Shown: positions 22,656 through 35,139, numbered from the stretch's first letter. The stretch is 64,000 bases of DNA from Trichopria drosophilae (GCA_030407085.1 CM059582.1:210954001-211018000); one strand, 5' to 3'. Program-made: numbers and translations. The notes: generated from the letters alone by a model not told the origin.

Positions 22656-24480
22656 CACCGACTGAACCTTAACGGACCTTTAAAGAAGCGCTAAATTGTC
22701 CACCTTGTAGATGGTTTCATAGTAAAATTCGTGGAAAGAGCATTCGAGCGAGTTGTTTATGGTTAGGTATATAATCTGATTACTAGAGGACGCAAAATGG
22801 AACAGCTTTACATTGTAGTATCCGCTCATAATGCTATTGTTATGATGTAAGACGCTGGATCCTCAGGTACCATAAAAAGTTGAGGTGGGTCATGGTGCGG
22901 ATACTAAAAGACAAGTTTAGCTCTTGCTTATGTAGATTTCTTTATTTTATGCGATTATTTGGTTCGATCCCCGTTATATCGGCTCGAACTTTACTGGATA
23001 GTTTCGTATGTTTCTTCCTTCAATGTCGAACTCCAATTATGTCTTTGATTTCTAGATAAATTCAATTAAATCTTAATTATTTGGACTAAATGGTTAATGA
23101 TATCACTGTCATGCTCGATCAAAGTCTAACTCTTTATATCTGCATTTTTTCCGGACCTGTTAGATTGTGGGACTGAAGGTCCATATCTTATATCAATGAA
23201 AGACGTAATAGCGACAAGTTAAACTAAATTCAATAGTGGATCTTGCTAATAGGGAAGAAAACGTGCGCTATTGTTCATGTTCTATGGACTATACTAGATT
23301 TAATTTGATCATATGATATCTTGATTGACCTAAATACTACGGTATTCTCAGGACATATCTGCAAATACGTATATAAATTAAAAGAGACTTCATATTGTTT
23401 GAACCACATAATTTCTTATGGATCGGAATGTGAGTCTGAAGATTGATATCTGACACAAAGGAAATCCTTATGATAAATTAAACCTCTCGTGATGCTGATA
23501 GGGTTAAAATCGTACATATTATTGACCTTATTCACTTTCAGGAACCTTAAATATTGCCAGGTCTCTATATAGAGTGAATTCTGGAATAAACAAATTCGGA
23601 AAGATGAGATTTCAAATCTTATGAAGTCGTTAATCTAATTTTGCTGCATAATGATGACCTCAACTGCAATTAAATAAACACATCACTAATTTTCAAAATC
23701 AAGATTCTCTCCTGCAACATTTCTCTCCTATATCTCTAGAACCTACTTTTACAACTATTGAGTAATGCCCGGTGGTCAACCATTACCTAATCGTCGAAAC
23801 AGTAAACGGTTAACGATATAACGTACACAAAGCACCCTGATTGTCTAACCGCACTCATCTGCAGTACTGACATCTGTTCTAACAGTTAGAAATGCATCTC
23901 CTTAGAATTTATAAATTTATTAAATTTCTTTTACAATTAAAGATACAATTACATTCTGTTGATTTTTGATAGTTGGAGTGCTAGTTTTGCCAACTGAATA
24001 AAGGTTTTTTCAAAGAATTTTCTTCAAAAAATATTTATTATAAAATAATTGTGATGAAAGTTTCAAAATTTGCATTTTCCAAACCACCTGGCAAAGAAGT
24101 CAAAACCAGGCATTTTAAAACTTCTTCAGGGCTTTTGGTTAAAGTGGAAAACCCATCATATTGAAATCCCTTCAACTTTAAACCAAAACCAATTTTCTAG
24201 GTAAAGTTCACTGTATCTTATCCCTATCCAGTCGCATACGAATCATCCTTTCATTAATGATGCTTCAGGAACAAACGTATGAATTCTGTGCCTCGAACAC
24301 GCATTTCCACTAAAAAGAGCTTTCAAGTAATGAAAGTTTAAGAAACGCTGAAAGTACGAAAGCATCATTGTCTGACAATATGATGAACAATTACACTAAT
24401 TTAGTACTTTTCAGATTAGGATTATTTTAAGGCTTTTTAAATCTTTAATGTACATCTCGTCATTCTAATATACATGGACC
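22656..24480. other. A+T-rich DNA with one imperfect foldback
   Basis: At 24131-24190, GCTTTTGGTTAAAGT and AACTTTAAACCAAAACC form an imperfect stem with a loop of about 28 bases. GGTTCGATCCCC near 22961 looks like a pol III B box but has no tRNA body upstream. No coding feature was found. Confidence 0.4.
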
Positions 24481-24572
24481 TCCGTCTCTTTTCTCCCCTC
24501 CTCTGGAGATCTCCGTCTGGGTTTCAATCTTTCTCTCTCTGTCTTGTTCGAATTCTGAAACTATCCTTCTCA

Positions 24573-24603
<31 letters not shown>

Positions 24604-25090
24604 GATCCTAGCTCCCCGTCTACGTGCTTATCTCTCTCGACGTCTTTCACCCTTTCCTCTTTCATCGATATCACCTCATCCTCCGAATCTCGAGTTGGCG
24701 CGGTACTTCCGGAGTAGCGAGGGGAGGTTAGGTTCCCTCGTTGGGCCTTCAGCTTCAGCCCTGAGTGAAGCAGCCGTCGTCTTCCATGGAAAATTTCGCC
24801 TGCTCATCTGCCTCGAGACGTCTTGACTGGCTCACCGAACCATTCGAGACTCGCGAGACGAGGAAGATCCACGGCTAATTAAAAGCCGGCTTGCGCGATC
24901 CGGCCATCGCGTCAACGTGCCAGCATCAGCTTGCGATGAGACCGACGTTGTCGTCGTGGATGACAATAGAAAATCGCCGGACGCAATGGCGACGACGAGG
25001 CGTTCGCTTGAAGAGAAGGAACATTAGGACGAAGAAAATGAAGAAAGAAACGAATAGCGCAAATGGACCGACGTAAAGAAGAACGAAAGA
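24481..25090. promoter_or_regulatory. CT-repeat and CG-rich island, candidate promoter
   Basis: CT-rich DNA with an uninterrupted dinucleotide run is followed by CG-rich sequence with CTCGAGACG and ACTCGCGAGACG words. A short stem, GGCT-AATTAAA-AGCC, lies near 24871-24885 and contains an AATTA homeodomain core. Frames of 61-69 codons on both strands near 24891-25121 lack domains. It resembles an insect regulatory island. Its target gene is not in evidence. Confidence 0.35.
24575..24602 (+). repeat. (CT)14 microsatellite
   Basis: Fourteen uninterrupted CT dinucleotides (GA on the minus strand). This length is likely to be polymorphic, and it is also a GAGA-factor-type binding array. Confidence 0.9.
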
Positions 25091-25841
25091 GAATGTTCGG
25101 CTCTATTGTTGCGTTAGTCACTGCTAATGTCTCCTATGCTTGATCGCTCTTTGTTCATTCTCAGCACCGAGCTGTTTGCTAATTTGGTGCTGCATTACGT
25201 AAATAGTTTCGATTCGAGATTTAGTCAAATTTTACTCCAAGACTTTGAACAGTAGTGGTATCTAAAATGATTTAAGTATTTGTATTTATTCTACTGATAC
25301 TCGGTTGAATTAGAATGAAATCATATTTATTTCGGAATTTCCGAAGTTCGCGACTCAACGTCATACTAGGTTGACACTTCGAAAATTTACCAAGTTCCAA
25401 ATTTCCAATATTTGAAATAATTGTAATTATGGCTTTGGCTGTTGATGATGGATATTGCTTGTAACTCTTGAATTCTCAACGTTGCTTAATAACATAAAGT
25501 CACATTTTGGTATTCAAAACGACGGTTAGAATACCCATAAGCATAGCCTTCTCTTCAGCACGTCGAAAAGTCAGTCTTTATTGTCCTGAGGAAGAACACA
25601 AGATACCCTATCTCATGAGAACATAGCAATAATAAAATAAACATGTGGACGTTTCGAGGACCTTCTGAGAAAATCTTCTTAACGGCCAAAGGGTTAAATA
25701 TCATTTTGAAGTAATCAGAATTAAAGCCGCTATGTTACGATTAAACTAGACAAAAGTGAAGTTTCCGATATGTTTTCAAGACATTATCAAAAACAAATTT
25801 CTTGTTTTCTCGTAGTATATCGAGTCACATTCATCTAATCA
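25091..25841. other. Unassigned DNA
   Basis: Mixed to A+T-rich. No repeat, RNA or coding signal can be supported. Confidence 0.4.
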
Positions 25842-26230
25842 AGAATTTATTGATATGTTGAAGAATTTCACATACTGAGTGACATGTCTTTGATATTCTA
25901 ATATAAATGTATTCTCTTGAGGGAAGAGTTTATAGTGAATGATGTATATATGTCCTTGTCTACGCCCACCCAAAAATCTCCAAAACAACGACGTTAAGAT
26001 TTCTTCTGAAAGTAGGCTTTTTCGAAGAAGACCAGGTGTCCATACTTGACATGTGTCGGAAATCCTACGCATATTCCTATGGGATACTTGGCGAGAAATC
26101 ACTATGTGGTCTTGTTCAGAGCAGAAACGCCGCTAAAAACTCGATATACATACACTATAAATTTTTATCACAACAGTATTTGTTGTACATATTGAAGTCA
26201 GGTCTTGCACGACTGCAATAAATTTCTTTC
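25842..26230. mobile_element. Probable MITE with diverged 80-90-bp inverted repeats
   Basis: Reading inward from both sides gives similar text. AATTTATTG occurs at 25844 and, in complement, near 26215-26225. Then come a GACATGTC or AGGTCTTG region, a TTATAGTG-type phrase (complement of CACTATAAA at 26154), and an ATATACAT word. The mirrored frames translate to similar peptides (IYIIHYKLFPQ on minus, IYIHYKFLSQQ on plus), which is how the symmetry was noticed. Identity is about 65 percent. No target duplication was confirmed. Confidence 0.4.
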
Positions 26231-27547
26231 ATGTCAAGATGTTTACTGGTGGAATATTAATTTTAATCCTTTGTTGAGAAATAGTTCGTGTTTTGTTTCC
26301 CGCCCTTGTTAGCAAACCTTCCAATTTCATAGCTACATAATAAAAAGTTTGTATGATAATCCTAAAGGCGGATAGAAAATAAAATTTCAAAAATTTGTAT
26401 GAGGAATTTTATTTTCCCGTATAAACAGATTCTTAAAACCAAGTCGTAGAAAATATGGAAGTAATAATTAACTGTGAAATAAATGACTAAACCATAAGAC
26501 TTTGCTCATCGAATGCCGCAATTTAACGTTTATACATTAAAAAAACTCAATTTTTGCACGCTTCTCATTTGGAGAAAATATTTTTCGACAAAGTTTCAGC
26601 CAAAAATAGCAACGTTTTAGTATCCGAACCCACCGGAATCAAATGCGCGGTCCCCCAGGCGTACGACGAACGTGAACAAATATAAATATAAACTCTGTGA
26701 ATATCGGACACATAAGAGCGTGAACGAAGGGGGCTCTGACAAACACGTGTAATTGCCAATACTTGTTTACTGAAATTATTCGGAACGGAGCATTTCACGA
26801 TGATTATCTAACCTGAGAAGAAATGTATAATTTTCAATATTACTCAATATCAATTAGTTCTTGTCATTTAGTTATCTATATTCATCAGAAGAGGTGACAG
26901 TTAACTACTATGTGATATGCGGGTGACTATTTTATACTTTATGTTTTTTAATATCTAAAAAGTTTGAAGATCAGTTTAGTGTACGCATTGCATATGGAAT
27001 TATTGTCGTTATATATAACTTGAACAAATTATTAACCTTACTACACCATTAATTATCTCTGACGGTCATGACCTACAAACAACGTTCAACATATGTGTTG
27101 TGAACACATCGCAAATGTATTGCTTTCTGTTCGATTAATAGGAGCAATTCAATTTCTGCATTAGAATTTGAAATAGTTGATCAATTCTAGTTTTGTTTAC
27201 CTTTTATAATTGTATTTCCCAAAATACAGGGTTGAAAGTTTATTTCAAGCGCAAACAAACTGAAACAAACGTATGTTATAAAAGTGTTCCCCACTTTATG
27301 TAAAATTGAGCATTTTGAAGCTGTCACCAATAAAACCGTATTTAAACTACGGCGGAATTAAAAGAAATCGAATTCAAACTAAACATATCCCTAATTTTAA
27401 AATAAGTGATCTGAAATACTTTGATTAAAAACCATTAACGTATTTTCAGATAGATTAAAATTGTTCTTACAGTTACCTCAGAGGGATTATTACAAATATC
27501 GCGATAAACATTTTTACCAAGCCTTATAATTTCTGATTATTTTAATA
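26231..27547. other. A+T-rich DNA flanking the mariner element
   Basis: No features. A CACGTG E-box occurs near 26744. The 77-codon minus frame at 26565-26798 has no recognisable domain. Confidence 0.4.
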
Positions 27548-27549
27548 TA

Positions 27550-28248
27550 CAGGGTGATCCAAAAGTCCCGGAACAGCAAAATATCTCAGCGGGAGTGCAT
27601 TTTCGGGGAAAATGTTTTAGACAAAAGTTTAAGGATTTTTCCCTGGCTATTTAATGGCGATATTGAATTTGACCTTGAACATGACCTTGAAGGTTATTTC
27701 AAGGTCAAGTTAATTTTTTTAAATGGGAACCCCTATTTTTTTTCACGGATTCGGAAAGAGCACAAAATTTTACGTCCGAATATGCTATGGCCGTTTTTTT
27801 CGGCAAGGTCATTTCAAGGTGAAACTTAAAACTCCCGTGACGGCGAAATATCTCAGAGGGTGTGCATTTCTTTGGAAATTGTTTCAGACAAAAGTTTAAG
27901 GAGGTAACCTTGAACATAACCTTCAAGGTTATTTCAAGGTCAAGTTTGTTTTCTTTAATGGAAACTGCTATTTTTTTTGACGGATTCGGAGAGAGCACAA
28001 AATTTTACGTCCAAATATGCTATGGCCGTTTTTTTCGGCAATGTCATTTCAAGGCCAAACTTAAAACTCCCGGAACAGCGAATTAACTCAGCAAGAGGTC
28101 ATTTTCGGGTAAAATATTTCAGACAAAAGTTTCAGGATTTTTTCCGGGATATTTAATGCTAGCATAAAATTTGACCTTGAAAATTACCTTGAAGATTATT
28201 CTCAGGTCAAGATTATTTTTTTTTTAATTGGAACCCCGTTTCATTTTC
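27550..28248 (+). repeat. Left terminal inverted repeat with three tandem subunits
   Basis: Subunits begin near 27550, 27826 and 28060. Each carries a CCCGGAACAGC- or CCCGTGACGGC-like start, an A-rich TCAGC or TCAGA word, CAGACAAAAGTTT, repeated TTGACCTTGAA and CAAGGTCAAG phrases, and GGCCGTTTTTTTCGGCAA. Marker-to-marker spacing is 267 then 235 bp. The inner limit is the match of GGAACCCCGTTTCATTTTC with its complement at 29924. The repeated CAAGGTCA motifs may be transposase or host-factor sites, which is inference. Confidence 0.88.
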
Positions 28249-28719
28249 TTAACGAAGTTATGAGGATCTTCCGGTATTGAGAGTGGTTAAATTCATTTTG
28301 TTCAGTCGATGCTATTACTGGACGATCTGCTCTAGGGAGATCCTTTACAGTGCCGTAAACTTCGAAACAATTTATTGTTCTGCCAAAAGTCGATTTAGGA
28401 ATCAGTTCCTGTCCCTCGCTTGTCCTCTAATTTTGTAAATAGAATAATAAACTGTTTAAAAAAAGTGTATACATACATCTTACGCAACACTTGTGCAAAG
28501 TGAACTTGGGCGCGCGAACAGCGACAGAGAGCACGAGTCGCCAGCGAAGTAAATAAACAACATACATTCACATTGAATTTATACATACGTGTACAGTTAT
28601 AAGGTTACATTATCGTTTTGTGAGATACATGGATTTCCTATCTAAACGCCTTTCCTATCTAAACGTATTAAGCATCATTTCAGTAACAAAATACATACGT
28701 ATATTTCGTACAAAGAGCA

Positions 28720-29734
28720 ATGGCTGCGCTAAGTGAACGAGAAAGAATAACCATTCTCATGATGAGAGGCTGGGGTGATAACCAGCGATCTTTAGAGAAT
28801 GTGCGAACCTTATTTAACGCATCATTTAGAGAGGGACGAGAACCGATTTCTAAATCTACTGTTAGCAGAACAATAAATCGTTTTGAAGTTCACGGTACTG
28901 TGAAGGATCTCCCAAGAGCAGGTCGTCCAGTAACAGCATCAACTGAAGAAAATGAGTTGAATGTCGCGCTGTCAATAACGGAAGATCCTCATACAGCAGC
29001 ACGACTTATGTTACGGTACAGTACAACGAATCTTAACTAAAAACTTAAAATTTCACCCATACAAAGTTAGACTCGTACAACAATTGAATGAAGACGATTT
29101 GCGGAATTAATTCTTGAATCGCATCGTATTTTCTGATGAAGCTACATTCTTCTTAAATGGGGCAATCAATAGACATAACATGTCTTATTGGAGTGAAACC
29201 AATCCTAATTGGATGGTCGATAGTCGTTCTACTCAATATCCTGAAAAAGTAAACGTATGGGCAGGTATTATAAACAATGCGGTAGTTGGGCCCTTCTTCA
29301 TCGAGGGTACCCTTACTGGTCAAAAATACCACGATATGTTGAGGGACGACATCATCCCTGCTATTCAGGTTATTGTAGGCGAGGATTTCGATCAGACTTG
29401 GTTTCAGCAAGATGGTGCAGCACCCCATTATGCAACAGATGTTCGCAATTATTTGAGTGATGTATTCGCAGAACGGTGGATAGGTCGAAGGGGTGTAATA
29501 GAATGGCCACCAAGATCTCCGGATCTTACGCCCCTTGACTATTTTCTATGGGGTTATCTCAAAGATAGAGTGTATCGAACGAAACCGGTGAATATTGAGG
29601 AAGTAAAACAACGAATACGGGATGAGATCGCGGCTATAGAACCAGATATGATTAAAAAAGTCGTATCGACTTTTTATAATCGCTTGGGATATTGCCAAGA
29701 AGTTCATGGCAATCACTTTGAGCATAAGCTTTAG
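28720..29734 (+). pseudogene. Broken DD41D mariner-type transposase
   Basis: The 5' part (28720-29040, from an ATG) encodes a helix-turn-helix N-terminus of the DUF4817 type. It has a RERITILMMRGWG start and a KSTVSRTINRF recognition helix, then a RAGRP hook. The 3' part is in another frame. In-frame sequence resumes near 29003 with an FHPYKVRLVQ-like linker, hits a TAA at 29108-29110, and continues to 29734. The catalytic aspartates are at 29135 (SDEATFF), 29411 (FQQDGAAPHY) and 29537 (SPDLTPLDYFLWG). There are 91 and then 41 residues between them, hence DD41D. RWIGRRG and EWPPRSP are typical family words. At least one frameshift, one stop and a central deletion of a few dozen codons make it non-functional. 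Intact relatives are usually about 340-350 residues long. Confidence 0.92.
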
Positions 29735-29785
29735 TAAGATACATAATTTCATCAAAATCTTAGTATATAACTGTCTGAGGACACC

Positions 29786-29840
29786 CACACACACACACAC
29801 ACACGCACACGCACACGCACACGCACACGCACACGCACAC
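29786..29840 (+). repeat. CA/CGCACA microsatellite
   Basis: About nine CA units pass into six hexamers of CGCACA. It lies between the transposase stop codon and the right arm of the mariner-type element, so it may be shared by other copies of that element or have grown here after insertion. Confidence 0.9.
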
Positions 29841-29923
29841 GGTATCGGATGTAAAAAAAAATGTATATTTTTATCCGGGAACAATGATAATGCATTGCAC
29901 TCTGGAAACTCTGGAAACATTAC

Positions 29924-30415
29924 GAAAATAAAACGGGGTTCCAATTAAAAAAAATAGTCTTGAGCTTAGAATAAGCCTCAAGGTAATTTTCAAGGTTAAA
30001 TTCAATGGTGCCTCTTGCTGAGTTAATTCGCTGTTCCGGGAGTTTTAAGTTTGGCCTTGAAATGACATTGCCGAAAAACGGCCATAGCATATTTGGACGT
30101 AAAATTTTGTGCTCTCGCCGAATCCGTGAAAAAAAATAGCAGATTCTGTGCTACCATTAAATATCCCAGGAAAATCCTTTTTTGTCTGAAACAATTTCCA
30201 AATCGCCGTTACGGGAGTTTAAGTTTCACCTTGAAATGACCTTGCCGGAAAAATCGATCATATCATACTCGGACGTAGAATTTCCCGCTCTTTCAGAATC
30301 CATGAAAAAAATAGGGTTCCCATTTAAAATCCTGAAACTTTTGTCTGAAACATTTTCCTCGAAAATGCACTCCTGCTGAGATATTTTGCGGTTCCGGGAC
30401 TTTTGGATCACCCTG
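29924..30415 (-). repeat. Right terminal inverted repeat
   Basis: Complement of the left arm but about 200 bp shorter. It contains GTTCCGGGAGTTTTAAG near 30034, GTTACGGGAGTTTAAG near 30207, and the terminal GTTCCGGGACTTTTGGAT. That amounts to about two and a half subunits against three on the left. The 207-bp difference is close to one subunit, so unequal exchange or slippage is likely. Confidence 0.88.
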
Positions 30416-30417
30416 TA

Positions 30418-31019
30418 TGTTTGCGAACACTACGAGCAGACTGAAGTTCGACTGCCTTTAAAAGGTTTCTCGCTCTCTGTTTACAGTCATTGTTGTTCCA
30501 ACCGGTTATTCCGAGAAATATATTGAACATTGATCATTTTGATTACAGACGGGAAAATCATTTTTCTCTCCGAAAATGTGAATCGTCCAGTACGTAGTTA
30601 ATGCAAATTATATAAATTTTTACGTCTAGGCCAGTGCTACTGTGGCCCTACTGAAGAGCATAACTGTTAGGGCAAAACACGTTTTAAGCATTTTTCAAAA
30701 CATACCAGATAGATTCTTACAATATTTCGTTCTCAATAGTAAAATTATAAATTCGGCTTATTTGAATGTGTGCTAGTGTTCATATGACCACAATTAGATT
30801 GGATTTTCTTTGAATGTTCTTGCTCTTTTTTTACATCCCTTATTATTATCGTGACCAATTATATCGAGAACTTAAATGGAATATTGAAAAACTCTGGATA
30901 AGTTAATATTTTCCTTCACTCTCTGAAGTAAAATCCAAAACAACGAAATCGTAATAATTCTCATTGTATAATTTATTGGTATATTGAATGTTTGAAAATG
31001 AAGAAACAATAAGCAAGTA
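30418..31019. other. A+T-rich DNA, nothing assigned
   Basis: No coding, repeat or RNA signal can be supported. Confidence 0.4.
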
Positions 31020-32180
31020 CGGGCAGGCGAGGTTAATCGCTTCCAGTATCATCACTTAATTCGAGGTGGAAAGGCGAAAGAACCATAGGGTCTGCCCGAC
31101 ACCGGATTACTCGTGCAAATATGATATTACACAATTACGTACAAATATGTACACAATTACGTAGCCAACATATTCGCGCGTCCGTAACTCGGTCGATTAG
31201 TACGTCAATATACCCTGAACCGAACGCAAATTACGTAGGAATCGGACTATTTGATAAAACGAGCGGTAACGAGTGCTAATCCAACCTCAAAATCCACCCT
31301 CGTCATCGTGCTCCAGTAACAATGTAACAATGTATGGGAATATCGCGCCGGTCTCTCCGGGGCACGGAATAATTGGTAGCCGCGCGCGCATATAACGGCG
31401 GCAACGGTATCAGCTTCTTCGAGAAATCATTAGGAATATGGGATTCGGGTGAGTTATTCGTCGGGATCGCCCGCGGGAAGAAGTGCCCTCGATAATATCA
31501 ATTTCGATCGCACGAGCGCCGGACACGTGTGTGCGAAGGGGGCGGATGAGCCGGTAAATAAAATGAACCCACAGAGGGAGAGACTTGGACCGAAATACAA
31601 GGGGGGAAGCGATATCGACCGTAAAAGAAAGAGACCGAAACACGCAAAAAAATGTCTAGGAAGAAAGAGAAGTAGAGATAGCAACAGACGGATATCGACC
31701 GTGGCGCAAAAAGAGCAGAAAGACAAAGAAAGAGGAAGATCGCTGGAGAGAGATGAAATTAGAAAAGGAGAAGAGGGAGGAAAGACCGTAGGACACGGTA
31801 AATACGACGTCGCAACCCCCCGACCACCCGCGAACCTGGTGGTGGAATCCTGGCAATTTTCAAATGTTCATATATTTAATTGTTTACGCGCGACGTATAT
31901 ACGTACTTGCGCCACCAACCGGCTTTTGCCTCCACTACCGCCTCCGCGCATTTCGAGCATACCCGAGGAGGCGGGCGATAAAAAAACTGAAAGAAGACGG
32001 CGAGGGGAGAGCGAGCTTCAAAGCCATGGTCTCATTACTGGAGAAATGATTGCAGTGAAATTGGCGGTGTTTTAATTAATCCGCGTAGCCGCCCGCATTG
32101 TTTGCGGAATGTTGCGCTGGGAGCGATATGTTTATTTCCACCCGCGTCGAGTCGGTAATCCAGAGTCGTTATGTGATTAA
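31020..32180. promoter_or_regulatory. CG-rich island with TATA-like box and candidate donor
   Basis: A 22-bp tandem duplication based on TACACAATTACGTA lies at 31128-31163. CGCGCGCATATAACGG at 31383-31398 holds a TATA-like box. A TCAGCT initiator-like word follows at 31410, and ATGGGATTCGG|GTGAGT ends with a strong donor at 31449. The ATG would give only an 11-base coding start before the splice. From 31449 a 208-codon frame rich in R, K and E continues through the would-be intron. It has no domain, and a 90-codon frame opposes it. Near 32075-32180, TTTTAATTAATCC and ATTAATAAAG are homeodomain-like. The TATA-to-initiator spacing, about 21 bases, is short, which lowers confidence. Confidence 0.3.
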
Positions 32181-35139
32181 TAAAGAGTGGCGAAAAACGA
32201 CATGCCGCACCAGCACTCGGTGATATGCCCAGTTGCCTGTTGGTTTTAAAGCAAACTTTTCGATATTTTAATGCACTACCTTTTCCAATGATCCAAGATA
32301 ATTTTCCGTCGATTTATTTTTTTTTTTTGAGGTAATGTATTTTCTTCATGATACATTACCAAATGGCGTTTTATGTTGCTGACACTTCCATTAGTGGTGA
32401 ATTTCCTATGTGGGGTATGATAGAACCCCAGGATTTACCCATGGGAATGTCATTACCACCTATGGTGTTGCCCTATATGGGAGAAAGCACATTACCTACT
32501 TCACGAGAACCAATGTCATGCAGAGTATTAAAAATGATATAAAGAATATATTTGTAGTATTAGAATTGTAGTATTTGGGTAACTCGTAGTAGCGTTGGAC
32601 CTGTTAGTATTATAAAAGTTAGGTCATAAGGAAATGTACAGGACATTCCGAATGGAAATCTTTCGAGGTTCTCTGAATATTGATCACGGCCTTATCCAGC
32701 AGTGATCAATATTTTATAAGACATACCGAATCAGGCGATGGTGGTTGCTACCTGATCATTACCTAATCATGGTTGAATAAAGCAGGCCTTAATAGGTGGC
32801 AGTGAGAAAAGAAGTTAATCGAACTTTTTCTGAAAAAGATAATCAATAATCTTTCTCCGGTATATCTGAAAATACTTGTCATTTGGCAAGTTTCAAGGTA
32901 TTCAACATTAAAATAGGTACGTTTCGAGGGCTGGTTTATGTTTATCGCATTATTTTACCTACAAAAAATTGACCACCCTTGCAATTTTCCGGAAGTTTTC
33001 ATCGAATGCATAACCTATAATGTGAAATATCGCGATAATTTTTTAATTAAGTAGCATTTATAAAAATTTCTGAATAGTAAAATAGACATTTTATACTGTA
33101 GAGTTTTGGTGGGGTAATCATTAAATGCAGCGGACAAATTTTCATGCAGAGTTATAAGTGTTTCTCGGAGGTACGGTTCACCGCCAAAACTTAAAATAAA
33201 CAAAAAAAGTAACAGGGGTCAACATCATATTAGTGTAACGCATTAGTTTGTTTATAAATTGATTGGTAACCGGCTTTACCGTGTATCTAAAATCTATGTA
33301 TTACGCTACTCCATCCAGAAAATAAATTTCAGCGATTTCACATTCAAAAATTAAAATGGATGATTTGCACCAGAGGCGGACTTATACATAGTAACTTCGT
33401 ACCGGTGTTAAATATTACATTTTCATCGTCAATTTTTCGATTCAAAATAAATACTTACAATCATTTTTTAGTTTTTTAGCTGTTTTTTTTTTTAAGTTGG
33501 AACTCGCGGCTCTGCCCACCAAAATTACAGTTACAAATTGTTTCGTTCGTACAAATTTTTTTATTTTTCACAATGTAATGATTGTTTTTGCGAATGTACA
33601 AACGACAAAAACAACCATAGTTATATATGGTCTTTGTAGCTGAGAGTTTTTCCGGTTACAGAGTTAAATTGTTTTTATGGTGTCTAAGTAGGCCCACAAG
33701 GTGACAGGTGTAAATCATCGGTGTTAAGTTTTCGGTGTAACCTACTTTTACGACTATATTTTATAAAAATGACATTTTGTGCTCAAATTGCAAACAAAAC
33801 ACTGGTACCTAACATTATATGGTCACATATTTACTAATTTACCTTTTGTTTACATTTGATCCGGTGGCCGTTAATTTAAAGCAAAACACCACACGCACAT
33901 TTCACGCATGCCGGTTTCTTTCAAAATTTTCGACGGTGTGCATCTTTTTATTATTTTTGAGTTAAAACATGTTTTGTTGCATTATTTTTTGAAAGGTTAT
34001 TCGAAACATGCTTGTTTGTTTCGTTATATTATATTATGATAGTAATTTCAGAAAAGTTTTATCTGTAGTTTTCTACTAAAATCATTAACCATGAAATCGC
34101 AAAAATTAATCGAAATAACATAAAACATGTAGCAACGTTGAATTTTCAACATGCACTGCCCTTCCGGTCGCCAAGCTTCCCTTGCATTTGTGGTTTTTAA
34201 TCTATTCATACGGAATGTAACGAGCAACTTTATTGTTTCAATTATAATTTTCTACTAATGTTTTATGGGTGGACTTTTTCTCATGGCAATGGTCATGCAT
34301 GAAGTCAGAAAATTTGCATATTCTTTGTATTAGATTGCCTTCCCATAACGCCACCCGCTCACACAATTGGTGTCACTACTCCAATAAGCAACGACAGTTT
34401 TTTCCGTGTTGGCTTTTGTTTCAATTGATGTTAGTATAATGCAGATAAATAATTATGCCAAGAATTCAATAACAGTGTTTTGTTTTTCATGAATATATAA
34501 TTAAATACGCGATTTTTTGTTTAAGAATAACTCGTTTTCCAACCCTTCAGTGATTGTAACAAGTTCTAAGTACTATGAAAAAAATCGTCAGAATGATATT
34601 AGACATATGTCAAATATGTCAAAAGAGCTGCATTCGCAATGGACATAAATAATACTATCTAATTTTGGGATACACTAACAGGAGGAATCTTAGGCACTTC
34701 TTGAATAGGGACGATAACTTCCAAACTGTGAACAGCCTCGCTGGTTCATATTTATATTTATATTCCCAGTTTCGCAATTTTCTGGTTCTGTTGAATAATT
34801 TGTCTTCCGTTACAGTGCTATCAATATTTTTCTTTGTATCAAAAAAACAGTAATAGTAAAATATTAAGGTGAAGTGTCTACTGATTTGAAGGAAATTAGT
34901 GCAATTTCAAATAAATGGCTACACAAAGCTGAACTTAAGAGTCGTATTTCTTTCTGTATATAGGATCACTGTAAAAACCAAAATGTCACCTCACTCCCTT
35001 TTCCGTGGGATGCCGCTGGAGCTTGGGAAGGACCTTTTCTTTAATCATAAAGTCTATTGCACCTCCGTCAAGCAGTTTTCCGCAGGAAGTCTACAAAAAA
35101 CAAGCTTTCCTTTTAATTTTAAAAGACCGAAGTGGTAGT
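32181..35139. other. A+T-rich DNA, nothing firmly assigned
   Basis: A 64-codon plus frame at 32348-32542 is methionine- and proline-rich (PMWGMIEPQDLPMG). It arises from repeated ATGGG, CATTACC and CCTATG words, not from any family I recognise. CTGATCATTACC near 32752 recurs at about 38491 and 38620. The remainder is featureless. Confidence 0.35.

Larger units (their letters stand above)
27550..30415 (+). mobile_element. Mariner-type DD41D element with long composite inverted repeats
   Basis: The ends are exact: CAGGGTGATCCAAAAGTCCC at 27550 and its complement ending at 30415. They are flanked by TA at 27548-27549 and 30416-30417, the target duplication typical of Tc1/mariner elements. The left arm (27550-28248) and right arm (29924-30415) are inverted copies of each other and contain tandem subunits. 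Between them lie a broken transposase (28720-29734) and a CA-rich microsatellite. The total is 2866 bp, about twice an ordinary mariner, because of the arms. The transposase has a D-D-D triad with 41 residues between the last two. It is inactive as it stands. The arms might still be mobilised by an intact relative elsewhere. Confidence 0.93.

Noticed and set aside
22961..22972. GGTTCGATCCCC as a tRNA B box
   Set aside because: No A box, anticodon arm or pairing acceptor stem lies upstream.
31449..32075. 208-codon plus-strand frame
   Set aside because: Highly charged low-complexity composition with no domain. It is opposed by other open frames and begins at a better candidate splice donor.
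32348..32542. Methionine/proline-rich 64-codon frame
   Set aside because: Derived from recurring ATGGG and CATTACC words. No domain.
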